Positions 34,244 through 43,214 of a DNA stretch of 64,000 bases are shown piece after piece. Source of the DNA: CAVSMC01 sp963728935 (GTDB lineage Bacteria > Pseudomonadota > Gammaproteobacteria > Burkholderiales > Casimicrobiaceae); assembly GCA_963728935.1 (NCBI GenBank), contig CAVSMC010000009.1, forward strand, positions 1-64,000, in the 5' to 3' direction. The notes under the pieces were generated by a model, which worked only from the letters and a program-made list of their open reading frames with translations, was not told the origin of the DNA and did no database searches. How positions within the stretch are numbered: position 1 is the stretch's first letter; each line of letters opens with the position of its first letter. The position numbers and the translations under genes were made by a program.

Positions 34244-35643
34244 GTAGCGGGCGCGCAAGCGGCACTCGCCTTCGCGTGCAGACGCGCTTCCAATACGGGC
34301 AATCGGCGCGCGATGGCGGTGCCGACCGAGATTTGCGGATCGGACGCCGGCGCGCGTCCCTCGCTGCGCTCCCGCTCAGCGACGAGCGCGCGCGCCTTTT
34401 CGAAGGCGGCGGGTATCGACCACTGCTCGCGCAGCGCGCGATTGAACAGCGCGTCGGTGAAGTACGTGAGCTCGGACTGATCGCCGCATCCGAACGATCG
34501 GCGATCGGCCGCCGCAGCGGTGAGCACGATCGTTTCGTCGCTCGCAAGCGCGGGAATGAATCCGCCCGAGTAGCACGCCGACACGACGATGATCCGCCAT
34601 CGGATGCGGGATTCGTCGAGGATCGTCTTCAAGCGCGTCGGCGTCAGCGAATCGAGCCGCAGCGGTCCAAACGACGCCGCGAGCGCGTGGTCCCTGCCGC
34701 CGTGACTGGTGAGGAACAGCAGCACGATATCCTCGTCGCGATCGATCGTGCGTCCCACGGCGTTCAGCGTGGCTTCGAGATTGGTCACCGTCGCAAGCGG
34801 CTTCTCCAGCACGCTGCGCGGATTGTTCACGAGCACCACCGAGCGGCGTTCGCCGTCGAATCGCCGTGCGACGACGCTGGCGGCGACCTCGGCATCGTTG
34901 CGGAATACGTCTTCCTCCGCGTAAGGAGCGAATGCGACGAAGTAGAGTTCGACCACGCCGGGACGCTGCGGCGCGAGTCCCGCGAGCGCGTCCGACAGCA
35001 ATCCCGGCTGCTTCGCGAGCGCCTGCTCCGACACGGCTGCCCAATAGTCGGCACGTCTGCTCGTCGCTCGTTCCGCCGCGTACCACCAATGACTCTCACC
35101 GAACAAGACTTGGACGCCGAGGGCGCTACCGAACAGCAGCGTTACCACGGTTGCGATGCGCGGCCACAGACGTGGCGGGCGCTTTCCGAGCGCGAGCAGC
35201 AGGACGCGCACGAGTACGAACAGCTGCCACGCGGTCAGCACCAGCCATACGATCCACGCCGCGAGCGTCCCGTATCGGGCCGCGTGTTCCATCATCATCC
35301 GATAGCCGAGCGCCGCGACTTCCACCAACGGCGTGGATGCCGCCGACAACACCGGAATCGTCAGCATCAGGTGCGGCTCGCGCAACGCAATCGAGACGAT
35401 GGCCGTCACGAGCAGGAATACGGCCGTCACGAGCGCGACCTCGCTCGCGCCGAAGTAGCTGAACTGCGAATCCGGTCCGACACGGATCCAATCGAGCAGG
35501 ACGTCGAGGGCAGCGTTGAACGCGAACAACAGCAGCAGCGCTCCGAGCGTCACGTGGAACGCGCGAATCGAAACGCGCAAGCCGAGCGCGAGCCGCACGC
35601 CTGCAACGAGGTTGCCGGCGAGATCGAGCAACGCGGATCGCAT
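34237..35643 (-). CDS. C13 (legumain-like) cysteine protease, membrane-anchored (468 aa)
   Basis: Bacterial C13-family proteins have a caspase-like fold with a His-Cys dyad. Residues 1-185 hold about five helices, for example VTLGALLLLFAFNAALDVLL and TLAAWIVWLVLTAWQLFVLV. From about 225 the protease domain reads VVELYFVAFAPYAEEDVFRN, DEDIVLLFLTSHGGRDHALA with His314, and WRIIVVSACYSGGFIPALAS with Cys357. Both catalytic residues are intact. It is translationally coupled to the His-less paralog downstream. The start ATG at 35643 lies 14 bp after thrC. The substrate is unknown. Confidence 0.85.
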   Translation of the reverse strand: MRSALLDLAGNLVAGVRLALGLRVSIRAFHVTLGALLLLFAFNAALDVLLDWIRVGPDSQFSYFGASEVALVTAVFLLVTAIVSIALREPHLMLTIPVLSAASTPLVEVAALGYRMMMEHAARYGTLAAWIVWLVLTAWQLFVLVRVLLLALGKRPPRLWPRIATVVTLLFGSALGVQVLFGESHWWYAAERATSRRADYWAAVSEQALAKQPGLLSDALAGLAPQRPGVVELYFVAFAPYAEEDVFRNDAEVAASVVARRFDGERRSVVLVNNPRSVLEKPLATVTNLEATLNAVGRTIDRDEDIVLLFLTSHGGRDHALAASFGPLRLDSLTPTRLKTILDESRIRWRIIVVSACYSGGFIPALASDETIVLTAAAADRRSFGCGDQSELTYFTDALFNRALREQWSIPAAFEKARALVAERERSEGRAPASDPQISVGTAIARRLPVLEARLHAKASAACAPATC

Positions 35644-35657
35644 CGGATGGCGCGCCG

Positions 35658-37082
35658 TTATGCGCGCCCGCTGGAATGTGCGGCGATGTAAGCCTTCACC
35701 GGCTCGACCGCGGCGGGAAGCGTCGTGCAGCGTTGCGGTCTCGACTCGAGGTCGGCATAGGCCGCGGGACGATCGGGATCGCGGCCGAGCGCTTCGCGGA
35801 TGGTCGCCGCGAACTTCGCCGGCAGCGCCGTTTCGACGCAGACGATCGGCACCCCCGGCTCGCGGCGCTCGCGCGCCACTTTGACGCCGTCGGCCGTGTG
35901 CGGATCGATCAGCGTGCCGTGCCGCGTCGCGACGTCGCGAATCGTCGCGAGCCGATCGGCGTGCGTGCTGCGGCCCGACACGAAGCCGCTTGCCGCCACG
36001 CGTCCGCCGTAGGGCGCGCCCGCCAGATCGAATTCGCCGGTGCGCGCAAGGCGCGACCACAGCTCGCGCACGATCGACGCGTCCCGACCGACCAAATCGA
36101 ACACGTAGCGCTCGAAGTTCGACGCCTTCGAGATGTCCATCGACGGACTCGACGTCGCGTGCGTCTCAGCGGCGCTGCGAACGCGATAGCGGCCGGTACG
36201 GAAGAACTCGTCGAGCACGTCGTTCTCGTTCGTCGCCACGACCAGCCGGCGGATCGGAAGCCCCATCGATTTCGCGACGTGGCCCGCGAGCACGTTGCCG
36301 AAGTTGCCCGATGGCACGGCGAAATCGACCGGCGCGCCGATCTGCGGCGCCACGGCGAAATAGCCATTGAAGTAGTAGACGACCTGCGCCGCCACGCGCG
36401 CCCAGTTGATCGAATTGACGGTGCCGATCGAATGGCGCGCCTTGAATTCGGCGTCGCCGCTCACGGCCTTCACCATGTCCTGGCAATCGTCGAACACGCC
36501 TTCGATCGCGAGGTTGTGGATGTTCGGATCGGCGAGCGCGTACATCTGCGCCTGCTGGAACGCGCTCATCCGGCCGCGCGGCGACAGCATGAACACGCGG
36601 ATGCCGCGCTTGCCGCGCATCGCGTACTCGGCGGAGCTGCCGGTGTCGCCCGACGTCGCGCCGACGATGTTGAGCTCGCGGCCTTCCTTGCCGAGCACGT
36701 ACTCGAACAGGTTGCCGAGAAGCTGCATCGCCATGTCCTTGAACGAGAGCGTCGGCCCGTTCGACAGGTGCAGCAGGTAGAGCGAGTCCTCGAGCTTCGT
36801 CACCGGCGTGATGGCCTCGGTGCCGAACGCCGCCACCGTGTACGTGCGATCGATCAAGGGACGCAGGTCCGCGGCAGGAATGTCGTCGATGAAATGGCCA
36901 AGCACCGCGTACGCGAGCTCGCGGTAGCTGCGTCGCGCGATCGGCGCGAGATCGCCGGGCGCGATGCGTGGATACGATTGCGGCACGGCGAGGCCGCCGT
37001 CCGGCGCGAGCCCTTCGAGCAGGATCGAGCGGAATGGCTGCGGCGCGTCGTGCCACGCGCCGCGCGTGCTGACGTAGCGCAT
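35658..37082 (-). CDS. thrC: threonine synthase (474 aa)
   Basis: Converts O-phosphohomoserine to threonine with pyridoxal phosphate in the cytoplasm. The start MRYVSTRGAWHDAPQPFRSI is typical of the long proteobacterial type. The PLP lysine lies in LHLSNGPTLSFKDMAMQLLG. GATSGDTGSSAEYAMRG binds phosphate, and VPSGNFGNVLAGHVAKSMGL is conserved. Length and frame are normal. It follows hom by 58 bp on the same strand, so the two last steps to threonine are co-transcribed. Confidence 0.97.
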   Translation of the reverse strand: MRYVSTRGAWHDAPQPFRSILLEGLAPDGGLAVPQSYPRIAPGDLAPIARRSYRELAYAVLGHFIDDIPAADLRPLIDRTYTVAAFGTEAITPVTKLEDSLYLLHLSNGPTLSFKDMAMQLLGNLFEYVLGKEGRELNIVGATSGDTGSSAEYAMRGKRGIRVFMLSPRGRMSAFQQAQMYALADPNIHNLAIEGVFDDCQDMVKAVSGDAEFKARHSIGTVNSINWARVAAQVVYYFNGYFAVAPQIGAPVDFAVPSGNFGNVLAGHVAKSMGLPIRRLVVATNENDVLDEFFRTGRYRVRSAAETHATSSPSMDISKASNFERYVFDLVGRDASIVRELWSRLARTGEFDLAGAPYGGRVAASGFVSGRSTHADRLATIRDVATRHGTLIDPHTADGVKVARERREPGVPIVCVETALPAKFAATIREALGRDPDRPAAYADLESRPQRCTTLPAAVEPVKAYIAAHSSGRA

Positions 37083-37140
37083 CAGCAGTCTTCCTCCTCC
37101 GGCGCGCGGGAGAGAGGCGGGGGTGAGGGCCCATCACGCA

Positions 37141-38472
37141 TCACCCGAGCCCCTCCATCCGGATGCGCACGACGTGCCCGCTCACCGTCGTAAGCGCCTC
37201 GACGTGCGCGATCGCATCGACGACGTTGCGCTCGAGCGTCACGTGCGTGAGCAGGATGATGTCGGTCTGGTCCTCGCCCTCCGACGGCTCCTTCTGGATC
37301 ATCGCGTCGATCGAGATGTCGCGGTCGGCGAGGATGCGCGTGATGTCGGCAAGCACGCCCGGACGGTCCTGTACGCGCATGCGCAGGTAGTAGCTCGTCT
37401 CGACGTCGCCCATCGGCAGCACCGGCGTGTCGGACAGTTGATCGGGCTGGAACGCGAGGTGCGGCACGCGATGCTCGGGGTCGGCCGTATGCATCCGCGT
37501 GACGTCGACGAGATCGGCGATCACCGCGCTCGCCGTCGGTTCGGCGCCCGCGCCGGCGCCGTAATAGAGCGTCGGCCCTACGGCATCGCCTTTGACGAGC
37601 ACCGCGTTCATCACGCCTTCGACGTTCGCGATCAGTCGCTTCGACGGAATGAGCGTCGGATGCACGCGAAGCTCGATGCCGGTCTTGGCCCGGCGCGTGA
37701 TGCCGAGAAGCTTGATCCGATACCCCATTTCCTCGGCGTAACGGATGTCCTCGCGCGTGAGCTTGGAGATGCCTTCGGTGTAGACCTTGTCGAACTGCAT
37801 CGGCACGCCGAATGCGATCGCCGACATGATCGTGAGCTTGTGCGCGGCGTCGATGCCTTCGATGTCGAATGTAGGATCGGCCTCGGCGTAGCCGTGCGCC
37901 TGCGCGTCCTTCAGCGCCGCGTCGAACGACTCGCCCTTCTCGCGCATTTCCGAGAGGATGAAATTCGACGTGCCGTTGATGATGCCGGCGATCCATTCGA
38001 GGCGGTTCGCGGTGAGACCTTCGCGCAGCGCCTTGATGATCGGGATGCCGCCGGCGACCGCGCCTTCGAACGCGACCATCACGCCCTTCGCGTGCGCGGC
38101 GGCGAAGATCTCGTTGCCGTGGCGCGCGAGAAGCGCCTTGTTCGCCGTCACCACATGCTTGCCGTGCGCGATCGCCTGCAGAATCAGCGAGCGCGCGGGC
38201 TCGATGCCGCCGATCAATTCCACGACGATGTCGACTTCGGGATGTTCCAGCACGACGTTCGCGTCGTTGGTGAGATTGACGCCGGTCGCCCCGCGCGTGA
38301 CCTCGCGAGCGCGCTCGAGCGCCCGCTCGGCGATCCACGTGATGCGGATCGGCCGGCCGGCGCGGCGCGTGATCTCCTCCTCGTTGCGCCGGAGCACGCG
38401 CCACGTGCCGAGCCCTACGGTGCCGATGCCGAGCAGCCCCACCTGCAGCGGTTTCATCGCGGTATTCGCCAT
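37141..38472 (-). CDS. hom: homoserine dehydrogenase (443 aa)
   Basis: Reduces aspartate semialdehyde to homoserine. The N-terminal NAD(P) fold starts KPLQVGLLGIGTVGLGTW. The catalytic region has VTANKALLARHGNEIFAAAH, FEGAVAGGIPIIKALREGLT and IAGIINGTSNFILSEMREKG. The C-terminal ACT domain (about 355-430) includes YYLRMRVQDRPGVLADITRI and probably senses threonine. Start is MANTAMKPLQ at 38472, with MKPLQ at 38457 as alternative. It lies between the aminotransferase gene and thrC, a common betaproteobacterial arrangement. Confidence 0.97.
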   Translation of the reverse strand: MANTAMKPLQVGLLGIGTVGLGTWRVLRRNEEEITRRAGRPIRITWIAERALERAREVTRGATGVNLTNDANVVLEHPEVDIVVELIGGIEPARSLILQAIAHGKHVVTANKALLARHGNEIFAAAHAKGVMVAFEGAVAGGIPIIKALREGLTANRLEWIAGIINGTSNFILSEMREKGESFDAALKDAQAHGYAEADPTFDIEGIDAAHKLTIMSAIAFGVPMQFDKVYTEGISKLTREDIRYAEEMGYRIKLLGITRRAKTGIELRVHPTLIPSKRLIANVEGVMNAVLVKGDAVGPTLYYGAGAGAEPTASAVIADLVDVTRMHTADPEHRVPHLAFQPDQLSDTPVLPMGDVETSYYLRMRVQDRPGVLADITRILADRDISIDAMIQKEPSEGEDQTDIILLTHVTLERNVVDAIAHVEALTTVSGHVVRIRMEGLG

Positions 38473-38488
38473 CTCACCAACCCCCTGC

Positions 38489-38563
38489 CCGTCGTCCCCG
38501 CGAACGCGGGGACCCAGCGTCGTCCGCCAATAGACGCTGGATTCCCACCTCCGCGGCAATGAC
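38489..38563. repeat. REP-like palindromic element, copy 1 (hom upstream)
   Basis: The 75-bp element contains CGTCCCCGCGAACGCGGGGA, itself a hairpin, then CCCAGCGTCGT and an inverted AGACGCTGG, and ends GCGGCAATGACGAG. A second copy lies at 59910-59985. It sits between the aminotransferase and hom genes. Confidence 0.8.
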
Positions 38564-38585
38564 GAGCGTCGCGGTATTCGCCATC

Positions 38586-39794
38586 TCAGCCGCCTTTCAG
38601 CACGCCATCCTTGCGGAACATGTCCTTGATGCCGCGCACCGCCTGGCGCGTGCGAGCCTCGTTCTCGATCATGGCAAAGCGCACGTGATCATCGCCGAAC
38701 TCGCCGAAGCCGATGCCGGGCGATACCGACACCTTCGCCTTCGCCAGGAGCTGCTTGGTGAAGGCGAGCGAGCCGGCCTCGCGATACGGCTCGGGAATCT
38801 TCGCCCAGACGTACATCGACGCCCTGGGCAGCTCGACCATCCAGCCGGCCTCGTGCAAGCCTTTCACCAGCACGTCGCGCCGCTTCTGGTAGCGCATCGC
38901 GATCTCGGCAACGCACTCCTGGGGACCTTCGAGCGCGGCGATCGCGGCGACCTGGATCGGCGTGAACGTCCCGTAGTCGTGATAACCCTTGATCCGCGAA
39001 AGCGCGTAGACCAGATCCCTGTTGCCGACCATGAAGCCGATCCGCCAGCCGGCCATGTTGTAGCTCTTCGACATCGTGAAGAACTCGACCGCGACGTCGC
39101 GCGCGCCTTCGACCTGCATGATCGACGGCGCTTTCCAGCCATCGAACGTGATGTCGGCGTAGGCGAGGTCGTGCACGACCCAGATGCCGTGCTCGCGCGC
39201 GAGCGCGATGATCTTCTCGAAGAACGGCAGCTCGACGCATTGCGCCGTCGGGTTCGACGGGAAGTTCACGATCAGCATCTTCGGCTTCGGGAAGCTCGTA
39301 TGGATCGCTTGCTCGAGCTCGGCGAAGAAGTCGACGTCCGGCGTGATCGGGACGTGACGGATGTCGCTCCCCGCGATCACCGGCCCGTAGATGTGGATCG
39401 GATAGCTCGGATTGGGAACGAGCACCGTGTCGCCCTGCCCCAACGTGGCGAGCGTAAGATGGGCAATGCCTTCCTTCGATCCGATCGTGACGATCGCCTC
39501 GGTCTCCGGATCGAACGAGACGCCGTAGCGACGCTCGTACCAGTGACAGATCGCGCGACGAAGCCGCGGGATGCCTCTGGACACCGAGTAGCCGTGCGTA
39601 TCGGGACGGCTCACCGTCTCGATGAGCTTGTCTACGATGTGCTTCGGCGTCGGGCCGTCGGGATTGCCCATGCCGAAGTCGATGATGTCCTCGCCGCGAC
39701 GGCGCGCGGCCATCTTGAGCTCGGACGTGATGTTGAAGACGTACGGCGGCAGGCGCGTGATGCGCTCGAACTCGTTGGCGGGGGAGGCGGACAT
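38586..39794 (-). CDS. alaC: AlaC-like pyridoxal-phosphate aminotransferase (402 aa)
   Basis: Transfers amino groups between alanine/glutamate-type donors and oxo acids; it belongs to the alaC/yfdZ group. The start MSASPANEFERITRLPPYVF at 39794 fits homologs. Motifs are IIDFGMGNPDGPTPKHIVDK, VNFPSNPTAQCVELPFFEKI and the PLP lysine in FTMSKSYNMAGWRIGFMVGN. Arg in DHVRFAMIEN binds the substrate carboxylate. The frame is intact. It precedes hom and thrC on the same strand, a frequent grouping in betaproteobacteria. Confidence 0.93.
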   Translation of the reverse strand: MSASPANEFERITRLPPYVFNITSELKMAARRRGEDIIDFGMGNPDGPTPKHIVDKLIETVSRPDTHGYSVSRGIPRLRRAICHWYERRYGVSFDPETEAIVTIGSKEGIAHLTLATLGQGDTVLVPNPSYPIHIYGPVIAGSDIRHVPITPDVDFFAELEQAIHTSFPKPKMLIVNFPSNPTAQCVELPFFEKIIALAREHGIWVVHDLAYADITFDGWKAPSIMQVEGARDVAVEFFTMSKSYNMAGWRIGFMVGNRDLVYALSRIKGYHDYGTFTPIQVAAIAALEGPQECVAEIAMRYQKRRDVLVKGLHEAGWMVELPRASMYVWAKIPEPYREAGSLAFTKQLLAKAKVSVSPGIGFGEFGDDHVRFAMIENEARTRQAVRGIKDMFRKDGVLKGG

Positions 39795-39906
39795 GCGGGC
39801 TCTTTCGGCGTAAGCGCCCGGAACCGTCCGAGCGACGTGAAAGCGAGGAAGTCGGATGGTAGCGGATCGAAGGGCTTGCCGCAATGCAACATGCTAGATT
39901 GGCGCC

Positions 39907-40272
39907 ATGAAATTCCACCTGTCCACGGGCGAGGGCAACGTGATCACCGGCGTCGGCCCCGGCTGGATCCGCATCGGCGTACGCGAATATCGCGAGAACG
40001 TCGTGATGACGGCTGAAAGGATTGCTCCGGGCTGGGCTCCCGGTGGATTCGATCAGCTGGGCGCCGCCGATTTCGATTCAGTCGTCGCGCTCGCCCCCGA
40101 GATCGTGCTGCTCGGCACGGGGGCAACGCAGCAGTTTCCGCACCCGCGGATTACACGGTCGCTCACCGACGCGCATATCGGCGTCGAAGTGATGAGCACG
40201 CCCGCCGCGTGCAGGACGTTCAACATTCTCGCGGCGGAAGGCCGCAAGGTCGCGGCGGCGCTGCTGCTGTAA
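39907..40272 (+). CDS. Mth938-like (DUF498) domain protein (121 aa)
   Basis: A small protein of the Mth938/AAMDC family with unknown biochemical role. It reads WIRIGVREYRENVVMTAERI, ADFDSVVALAPEIVLLGTGA and GVEVMSTPAACRTFNILAAE, the last being the signature of the family. Length is typical. It is divergent from the aminotransferase gene by 112 bp. Confidence 0.92.
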   Translation: MKFHLSTGEGNVITGVGPGWIRIGVREYRENVVMTAERIAPGWAPGGFDQLGAADFDSVVALAPEIVLLGTGATQQFPHPRITRSLTDAHIGVEVMSTPAACRTFNILAAEGRKVAAALLL

Positions 40273-40360
40273 GGGGTCCGCGTGGGCTTCGGACTCGATA
40301 CGCCCACGGCGATCGACGTCGTGGCGCGGCAGCGGTGTGTGGTCAGCCTGACGCCGTTCG

Positions 40361-41203
40361 TTACTGGCGCAACGCGGTCACCAACGAGCGGATCTCGGCG
40401 GCGGCGTCGGCGAGCGTGTTGAAGAGCTCGGGCTCGTTGAGCTTGTCGGGCGGCGCCGCGCCGGGGCGCAGGTGTATGGGGTTCGTCTGCGCGGCAACGA
40501 GATTGGCGAGCGTCACGATATCGGCCATCGTGCGCGCCGGCATCTGATAGCGCCCGTTCTCGTGCTCGGCCACCGCGGTGAGCGTCGCGTCGGAAAGACC
40601 GAACGAATGCAGCACGGTCTGGCCGATCGGCGCGTGCCAGTCGGCGAGCGTGTCATCGAGCGCGGCAGGATCGGCATCGAGCTCCGGATAGCGCGTCGCC
40701 CGGGCGAGCAGATAGAAGTAGCCGATGTCATGGACCAGGCCGGCGAACATCGCCTCGTCCGGGTTGATGCGCGTCTTCTTCTGCGCGATGACGAACGACA
40801 GCGCAGCCACCTGCAGGCTGTGGCTCCACGCGATCTCGGCACGCTGCGCGTACTTGCGCATCTCATCGGCAACGCGCAGCTGGTCCATCGCGACCGCGAC
40901 GGCGACCGAGCGCACCGTCTCGAAACCGACGCGCGTGATCGCCGTACGAACATCGCCCACCGGCCGACCGCCCGGATTAACCGCAGCCGAGTTCGCGATC
41001 TGCACGAGCTTTGCCGCGAGCAGCGGTTCCGACGCGACCACGCGCGCAACGCGATCGGCGTTGATCGCCGGATCCTGGAGCGCGCGCCGGATCTTGATCG
41101 TCGCATTGGCGAACGTCGGAAACGTGACGTCTCGCTTCGACAGATCGGACGCGATGTCCTGCAGGAATCGGAAAGCGACTTGCTGATTGTCCAAAGGCGT
41201 CAT
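40361..41203 (-). CDS. HDOD domain protein (280 aa)
   Basis: HDOD domains are HD-related helical domains found in signalling proteins, usually without phosphodiesterase activity. The protein has TIKIRRALQDPAINADRVAR, LAAKLVQIANSAAVNPGGRP and AITRVGFETVRSVAVAVAMD, then MFAGLVHDIGYFYLLARATR, where HDIG is retained, and ADIVTLANLVAAQTNP. The single-domain length is typical for betaproteobacteria. Start is the ATG at 41203. No partner is evident; the ABC operon upstream on the same strand ends 120 bp away. Confidence 0.9.
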   Translation of the reverse strand: MTPLDNQQVAFRFLQDIASDLSKRDVTFPTFANATIKIRRALQDPAINADRVARVVASEPLLAAKLVQIANSAAVNPGGRPVGDVRTAITRVGFETVRSVAVAVAMDQLRVADEMRKYAQRAEIAWSHSLQVAALSFVIAQKKTRINPDEAMFAGLVHDIGYFYLLARATRYPELDADPAALDDTLADWHAPIGQTVLHSFGLSDATLTAVAEHENGRYQMPARTMADIVTLANLVAAQTNPIHLRPGAAPPDKLNEPELFNTLADAAAEIRSLVTALRQ

Positions 41204-41324
41204 GCAGCCGATTCGATCGGGTCGAGCGTACCGCGCGGCAGGCGCCTTGGCCAGTGCGACGGCACGCCGCAAGCGCGCGCTGCCTCCGCGGCGCAGTCCA
41301 GCCGGAATGCCTGGCCGATGCTCG

Positions 41325-42158
41325 CTATTCACCCACTGCGAGCAGCGTGCCGTGCTCGCGTGCGTAGCGTACAGCCCACGCGAAGAGCATCGCGCCGAGC
41401 GCGAGGTAGAAGACGTCGAGCCCGACGGCGAGCCAGAAGCGCTCCCACTGGAAGACGCCGTCGCGAAGCACCGCGCGCATACCCTCGAATACATGCGCTG
41501 ACGGCATCGCCTGCGCCACCGGCTGCAGCCACGCCGGCAGCACGCCGATCGGGTAGTAGACGCCGGACACCGGCGCGACGAGGAAGATCGACGCCCACGC
41601 GAGCTCCTCGGCACCCAATCCCCAGCGAAGGATCATTCCCGACACCGCGAGGCCGATCGCCCAGCCGAACGCAATCAACGCCACGAAAAAGCCGATCAGC
41701 GGAAACCCGAGCGAAAAGATCGAGTACTGGAACAGCAGCCACGCGGCGAGGCAGGCGCCGCCGACGCCGATCGCCGTGCGCAGAATGCTCAGCGTGATCT
41801 GGCCGGCAATGAATTCGGGCAGCGTCAACGGGCTCACGAACAGGTTGCCGAGGTTGCGCGCGTACATCTCCTCGATGAACGTGAGCGACGTTCCGAGCTG
41901 GCCGCGGAACAGCACGTCCCACAGCAGCACGGCGCCGATGAAGAAGCCCGGCGCGTCGCGCAGGAAGTTGTTGGTCGGCGCAAGGTAGATCGTGACGAAC
42001 GCCCAGAGCACCATCGTCACCGTCGGGTAGTACATCATCGACACGATCCGCGGCCACGATTTGAGCATCAGATACGCGTGGCGGCGCACGAGCGCGCCCA
42101 CGCGCCTCGCCGAAGCGGCGGCGCCGCGTTGCGGAAGCAGTGCGACCGTTGCGCTCAC
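41325..42158 (-). CDS. ABC-2 type transporter permease (277 aa)
   Basis: Membrane part of an ABC exporter with the ATPase at 42390-43214. The N-terminus has RRHAYLMLKSWPRIVSMMYY, and six helices follow, with FFIGAVLLWDVLFRGQLGTS and NLGNLFVSPLTLPEFIAGQI, a segment characteristic of ABC-2 permeases. The GTG start at 42158 overlaps the stop of a micro-ORF (GTGA) and sits in the first unit of a 107-bp tandem repeat. The substrate is unknown. Confidence 0.88.
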   Translation of the reverse strand: MSATVALLPQRGAAASARRVGALVRRHAYLMLKSWPRIVSMMYYPTVTMVLWAFVTIYLAPTNNFLRDAPGFFIGAVLLWDVLFRGQLGTSLTFIEEMYARNLGNLFVSPLTLPEFIAGQITLSILRTAIGVGGACLAAWLLFQYSIFSLGFPLIGFFVALIAFGWAIGLAVSGMILRWGLGAEELAWASIFLVAPVSGVYYPIGVLPAWLQPVAQAMPSAHVFEGMRAVLRDGVFQWERFWLAVGLDVFYLALGAMLFAWAVRYAREHGTLLAVGE

Positions 42159-42364
42159 TCGCCCTCCGATGCCTCGACGTTCAATGCAGCCTCGCGCCGT
42201 CGGGCGAACACCTCGCTCGCGCGGCGACGCGCCCTGAGGGCCTTGGCTTCGCCCGCCGCGCTCACTCGCCCTCCGATGCCTCGACGTTCAATGCAGCCTC
42301 GCGCCGTCGGGCGAACACCTCGCTCGCGCGGCGACGCGCCCTGAGGGCCTTGGCTTCGCCCGCC
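42151..42364. repeat. 107-bp perfect tandem duplication (two full copies plus a partial third)
   Basis: Copies run 42151-42257 and 42258-42364 with no mismatch seen. About 10-20 bases of a third copy follow with a 2-bp deletion. The unit covers the start codon region of the ABC permease and a short coding sequence. The period is not a multiple of three, yet stop/start overlaps are preserved at each joint. Confidence 0.9.
42155..42265 (-). CDS. micro-ORF 2 between ABC ATPase and permease (36 aa)
   Basis: GTG start, overlapping the stop of micro-ORF 1 (GTGA), encoding an Ala/Arg/Glu-rich helix with RARRRASEVFARRREAALNV. Its stop overlaps the GTG of the permease in the same way. It is the duplicate of micro-ORF 1 minus the first few residues. 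Its main role may be to carry ribosomes from the ATPase cistron into the permease cistron. Confidence 0.5.
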   Translation of the reverse strand: MSAAGEAKALRARRRASEVFARRREAALNVEASEGE

Positions 42365-42390
42365 GCGCTCTCGCCCTCCAACGCGCGCAT
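42262..42390 (-). CDS. micro-ORF 1 between ABC ATPase and permease (42 aa)
   Basis: The ATG overlaps the ATPase stop (TAATG). The product begins MRALEGESAAGEAKALRARR and ends NVEASEGE. It is a charged helix with no known family. Its TGA overlaps the GTG of micro-ORF 2. Before the 107-bp duplication this single micro-ORF would have connected ATPase and permease directly through TAATG and GTGA overlaps. Confidence 0.5.
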   Translation of the reverse strand: MRALEGESAAGEAKALRARRRASEVFARRREAALNVEASEGE

Positions 42391-43214
42391 TATTCACGCT
42401 CCGGCCGCACGGCAGCGAGGTCTAGCCGGCCAGTCGACTCGCCGGCGCGCGCGACGTCGAGGAACACCTGCTCCATGTTCGCGCGCCCGTAGCGCGCGAG
42501 CAGCGCCTGAGGCGAGCCGCGGTCGACGATCTCGCCCGCGCGCAGCATGACGACGTCGTCGCACATCCGCTCGACTTCGCCCATATGGTGCGACGCGAGC
42601 AGCATCGTGCACGCGGTGCGCCGCTGGTAGGCCTCGAGCCACGATCGGACGCGATCGCCGACGTCCGGGTCGAGCGAAGCGGTCGGCTCGTCGAGCAGCA
42701 TCACCTCCGGCTCGTTCAGCAATGCCTTCGCGAGCGATGCACGCGTGCGCTGTCCGGCGGAAAGGCTGCCGTACGGGCGGCCGAGCAAGCCCTCGAGATC
42801 GAACTCGGCGGCGAGCGCGGCGATTCGCGCGCGCGGATCAGCAATGCCGTACAGGTCGGCGTAGATGCGCAGGTTCTCGCGCACGGTCAGCCGCTTCGGC
42901 ATGTCGACGTACGGGGAGGTGAAATTCATCCGCGGCAGCACGCGGTGCCGCTGCCGCGGCATGTCGCAATCGAGCACGCGAATGCGGCCGGCGGTCGGCG
43001 TCAGCACGCCGAGCAGCATCGCGAGCGTCGTCGTCTTTCCGGCACCGTTGCCGCCGAGCAGCGCCGTGGTCGTGCCGCGGCGAATCGAGAACGACACGTT
43101 CTTCACCGCTTCGATGTCGCCGTAACGCTTCCACACGCCGTCGACGGCGATCGCGAGATCCGCGCCGCGGGCATCCGCCAACGAGCCCGCAGCCGCGCGG
43201 ACGGCGTCTAGCAC
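42390..43214 (-). CDS. ABC transporter ATP-binding protein (274 aa)
   Basis: Energises the ABC-2 permease encoded downstream. Walker A is LLGGNGAGKTTTLAMLLG, the Q-loop region NFTSPYVDMPKRLTVRENL, the signature motif YGSLSAGQRTRASLAKALLN, Walker B VMLLDEPTASLDPD and the H-loop LLASHHMGEVERMCDD. All are intact. The signature SAGQ rather than SGGQ is common in exporters. The GTG start at 43214 overlaps the stop of the Rieske gene (GTGCTAG), so the genes are translationally coupled. Confidence 0.93.
   Translation of the reverse strand: MLDAVRAAAGSLADARGADLAIAVDGVWKRYGDIEAVKNVSFSIRRGTTTALLGGNGAGKTTTLAMLLGVLTPTAGRIRVLDCDMPRQRHRVLPRMNFTSPYVDMPKRLTVRENLRIYADLYGIADPRARIAALAAEFDLEGLLGRPYGSLSAGQRTRASLAKALLNEPEVMLLDEPTASLDPDVGDRVRSWLEAYQRRTACTMLLASHHMGEVERMCDDVVMLRAGEIVDRGSPQALLARYGRANMEQVFLDVARAGESTGRLDLAAVRPERE

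Noticed and set aside
38559..40016. A 485-residue plus-strand frame opposite the aminotransferase
   Set aside because: Shadow of an intact, recognisable aminotransferase gene.
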